Positions 62,148 to 64,000 of a stretch of DNA of 64,000 nucleotides are shown piece by piece. The stretch's first letter is position 1, and the number at the start of each line of letters is the position of its first letter. A model generated the notes under the pieces. That model was not told the DNA's origin and did not search any database. It saw only the letters and a program-made list of their open reading frames with translations. The translations under genes and the position numbers were made by a program. The stretch comes from Kitagawia praeruptora (lineage: Eukaryota > Streptophyta > Magnoliopsida > Apiales > Apiaceae), in NCBI GenBank assembly GCA_037693485.1, contig CM075344.1:36829501-36893500 (forward strand), read 5' to 3'.

Positions 62148-64000
62148 TTAATTTCTAATCTCTTGAAGATCAGGCATTCTTCTGAGATAGTCTATAAGCA
62201 ATCTTCTTTCAGCATTTTCAAGCTCTATCTGCATAGCTTCCTTGATTTCTCTCAACTGAGGATCATTCTCATCAGTTTGATAGATAGCAGCTCTAAGATC
62301 GTAGATTTTGTTTCTTCTCATTTCATTTCCCAGCCTTATGTATTTCACTTCCTCAGATTTCACATTAAAATCCAGAACAGTGACTCCAAGATCAGTCTTC
62401 AGCTTTGTAGTCCCTTTTTCCATTTCTATCAGATTTCCATTCCAATCTCTGTATTTAGGAACATACTTGCTGTTGAATTTCATTTGCCTTCTTGCAAGGT
62501 TTTGAATCATTCTTTGTCTAAGCACATTTACAACTGACTGAGCTCTTTGATTTCTCACTCTGAAAATATACAGAACATATTCAAGTTCTTCCCAGTATTT
62601 TAATTCGATATCCTTTTCAGAAACTTTAAACACTGTTCCATCAGCCATGAAATATAGCAAGAAATCCTTCTCTAGACTCTTCTGATATACAAGCTGTACT
62701 GACTCCAGTTTGTCTAAACTCTCTTGAGTGACACCACGACCTGGAACAGACAGTGAAGAAGGATCTCTGGGACCAACATATTGCCTTTTATCTCTGTGTG
62801 AGCCTATGCCTTCTTTGTTGTATCCAACTTTACCAGATAAAGCTCTACCATCAGTAAAATCCATTGGAATTGTAGCTTCTAGTCTTGAATCATGAAGAGC
62901 ACCTTTCTTAAATATTGATTTCAACTGAGAAGACAATAATGGTGTGGTCACAACTTGTGCAGCAACAGAGGTTGTGTCTTCATTTTTCTGTACAACATGT
63001 GTATCAACAGAGGTTGTAACAATACTTTTCAGCTTTTGCTTAGCTTTTGCATCTGTTGGTTTTCTAAATACTTGCATTCTTTGATTTGTACCAACTGGTT
63101 CTTTGATTTGAATGCCTTTAAGAACAGGCTTTGCAGCTTTAGCAACTTTCACATTCTTCTTTGCTTTTTCAGACTTTAGAGCTTTCAAATGCTTTTCTTG
63201 TAAACTCTTCTCTTCAGCTTTAGCATCTTCTATAGTAACTCCTTCTGCATTCTCTTCCATGAAAAGCTTAACAGCTAACTCCTCATCAGTCTTTGGATTT
63301 GAAATTAATTCCAAACTCTTGGTTTTTGAAGTACCTTGAGTTTCAGTGTTTATTCCAACAGACTGTGACTTAAGAGATTTGCCAGATCTCAGAGTTAGTG
63401 TTTCAAAGTTTAAAACCTTACCCTTTTCACTTGCCCCTCCATCTCCAGCATCATCCTTTTGAGACAGAGTTTGAGATTGAGAAACTTTGCATTTAGACTT
63501 AGCAACTCTCTCCCCCTTTTTGACATCATCAGGAATGAGTATTGATGTAATGAGCTCCAAAGAGTTAGCAATGGAATCCACCTTAGAAAACAAAGCAATT
63601 TGATTTTCTTCAACCTTTCCTAGCCTGGCAAAGAGAGTATCTTGAACTTTGGATAGCTGTGCAGCTTTTATTTTGGACTCTCTTTCCATCTTCATTTCTC
63701 TTGACTGAATCTCAGTCTTCAAGGAAGCAATTTCTTGTTTTGTATCAGCAAAATTTCCCTCCAGAGTTTTGAATTGTACCACAGTTGCCTTTAAACAGGA
63801 TAAAATCTCTGGATTTGAAATTTGCTTTGCAGTCTGCTTAACAAAATCAGCTGCTCTCCCTTTTGGAAAAATACAGTCTTTTTTATACCAATCAGCAGCA
63901 TATTTAGCAAGATGTTCAACTTCAATTGCATGAGATGGACAAGGCTGATCAAAAGGTGTATGTTTATTATCTGTCTGTGCTGGTGCACTCACAAAAGAAT
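62148..64000 (-). CDS. Extra 3' ORF of the Copia element (partial)
   Basis: An open frame of more than 614 residues that continues past the right edge; the GTG at 63992 is not its start. It is the last ORF before the polypurine tract and LTR, the place where SIRE/Maximus-type Copia elements carry an env-like or extra ORF. No reverse transcriptase motifs. Residues about 65-160 are a coiled coil (ASLKTEIQSREMKMERESK), then a Lys/Ser-rich linker, then a conserved-looking C-terminal domain with FLLYFMADGTVF, YWEELEYVLYIFRVRNQRAQ and RRLLIDYLRRMPDL. No signal peptide or membrane segment is visible in this part. Function unknown; that it is env-like is only positional inference. Confidence 0.7.
   Translation of the reverse strand, partial: SFVSAPAQTDNKHTPFDQPCPSHAIEVEHLAKYAADWYKKDCIFPKGRAADFVKQTAKQISNPEILSCLKATVVQFKTLEGNFADTKQEIASLKTEIQSREMKMERESKIKAAQLSKVQDTLFARLGKVEENQIALFSKVDSIANSLELITSILIPDDVKKGERVAKSKCKVSQSQTLSQKDDAGDGGASEKGKVLNFETLTLRSGKSLKSQSVGINTETQGTSKTKSLELISNPKTDEELAVKLFMEENAEGVTIEDAKAEEKSLQEKHLKALKSEKAKKNVKVAKAAKPVLKGIQIKEPVGTNQRMQVFRKPTDAKAKQKLKSIVTTSVDTHVVQKNEDTTSVAAQVVTTPLLSSQLKSIFKKGALHDSRLEATIPMDFTDGRALSGKVGYNKEGIGSHRDKRQYVGPRDPSSLSVPGRGVTQESLDKLESVQLVYQKSLEKDFLLYFMADGTVFKVSEKDIELKYWEELEYVLYIFRVRNQRAQSVVNVLRQRMIQNLARRQMKFNSKYVPKYRDWNGNLIEMEKGTTKLKTDLGVTVLDFNVKSEEVKYIRLGNEMRRNKIYDLRAAIYQTDENDPQLREIKEAMQIELENAERRLLIDYLRRMPDLQEIRN

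Overview
The window is nuclear DNA of a flowering plant, almost certainly a eudicot. It holds split genes with GT-AG introns, two G-type lectin receptor kinases with the standard seven-exon structure, Tat-lineage Ty3/gypsy elements, a Copia element whose polypurine tract abuts a TGTTAG LTR, hAT, Stowaway and CACTA transposons, and AT-rich spacers with (TA)n runs. I cannot fix the species. Transposons fill most of the window; four host genes are recognisable.

Layout. 1-8.6 kb is gene-free and packed with short non-autonomous elements: hAT MITEs with 8-bp target duplications, and several families of long hairpin elements set between (TA)n runs. 8,661-22,456 is a 13.8-kb Tat element (element 1, + strand) with 952-bp LTRs and target duplication AGTTG; its gag-pol is broken by two stop codons and a frameshift. 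22,575-35,311 is a second Tat element (element 2, - strand) with 868-bp LTRs, target duplication ATTCC and almost identical LTRs; its only visible coding defect is one base in a homopolymer within integrase. Both elements carry, between pol and the 3' LTR, an intron-containing gene on the strand opposite to gag-pol, and it is intact in both.

35.9-44.4 kb holds two tandem receptor kinase genes (809 and 816 aa as spliced by eye). 45.6-49.0 kb holds a nine-exon TRM5-type tRNA (guanine-37-N1)-methyltransferase gene on the - strand (584 aa) with a probable organelle-targeting leader. 50.0-52.1 kb is a second cluster of the same hairpin elements. 52.9-54.2 kb is a two-exon DUF1223 gene (282 aa). 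55.3-64 kb is nested transposon sequence: a hAT MITE, then a decayed LTR element without pol whose 5' LTR contains a Stowaway MITE and whose 3' LTR is cut by a CACTA end, which is itself entered by a Copia (SIRE-like) element running off the right edge.

The observations most worth a second look are (i) the antisense, multi-exon gene kept open in two divergent Tat elements, with its own TATA box and an intron that ends directly at the start codon; (ii) internal copies of the polypurine tract just downstream of pol in both; (iii) hairpin elements sharing a 15-bp GC-rich core that breaks the hairpin symmetry; and (iv) a related element carrying four GAA-loop mini-hairpins. Exon boundaries were placed by reading splice consensus, frame and family exon sizes, not by transcript evidence.
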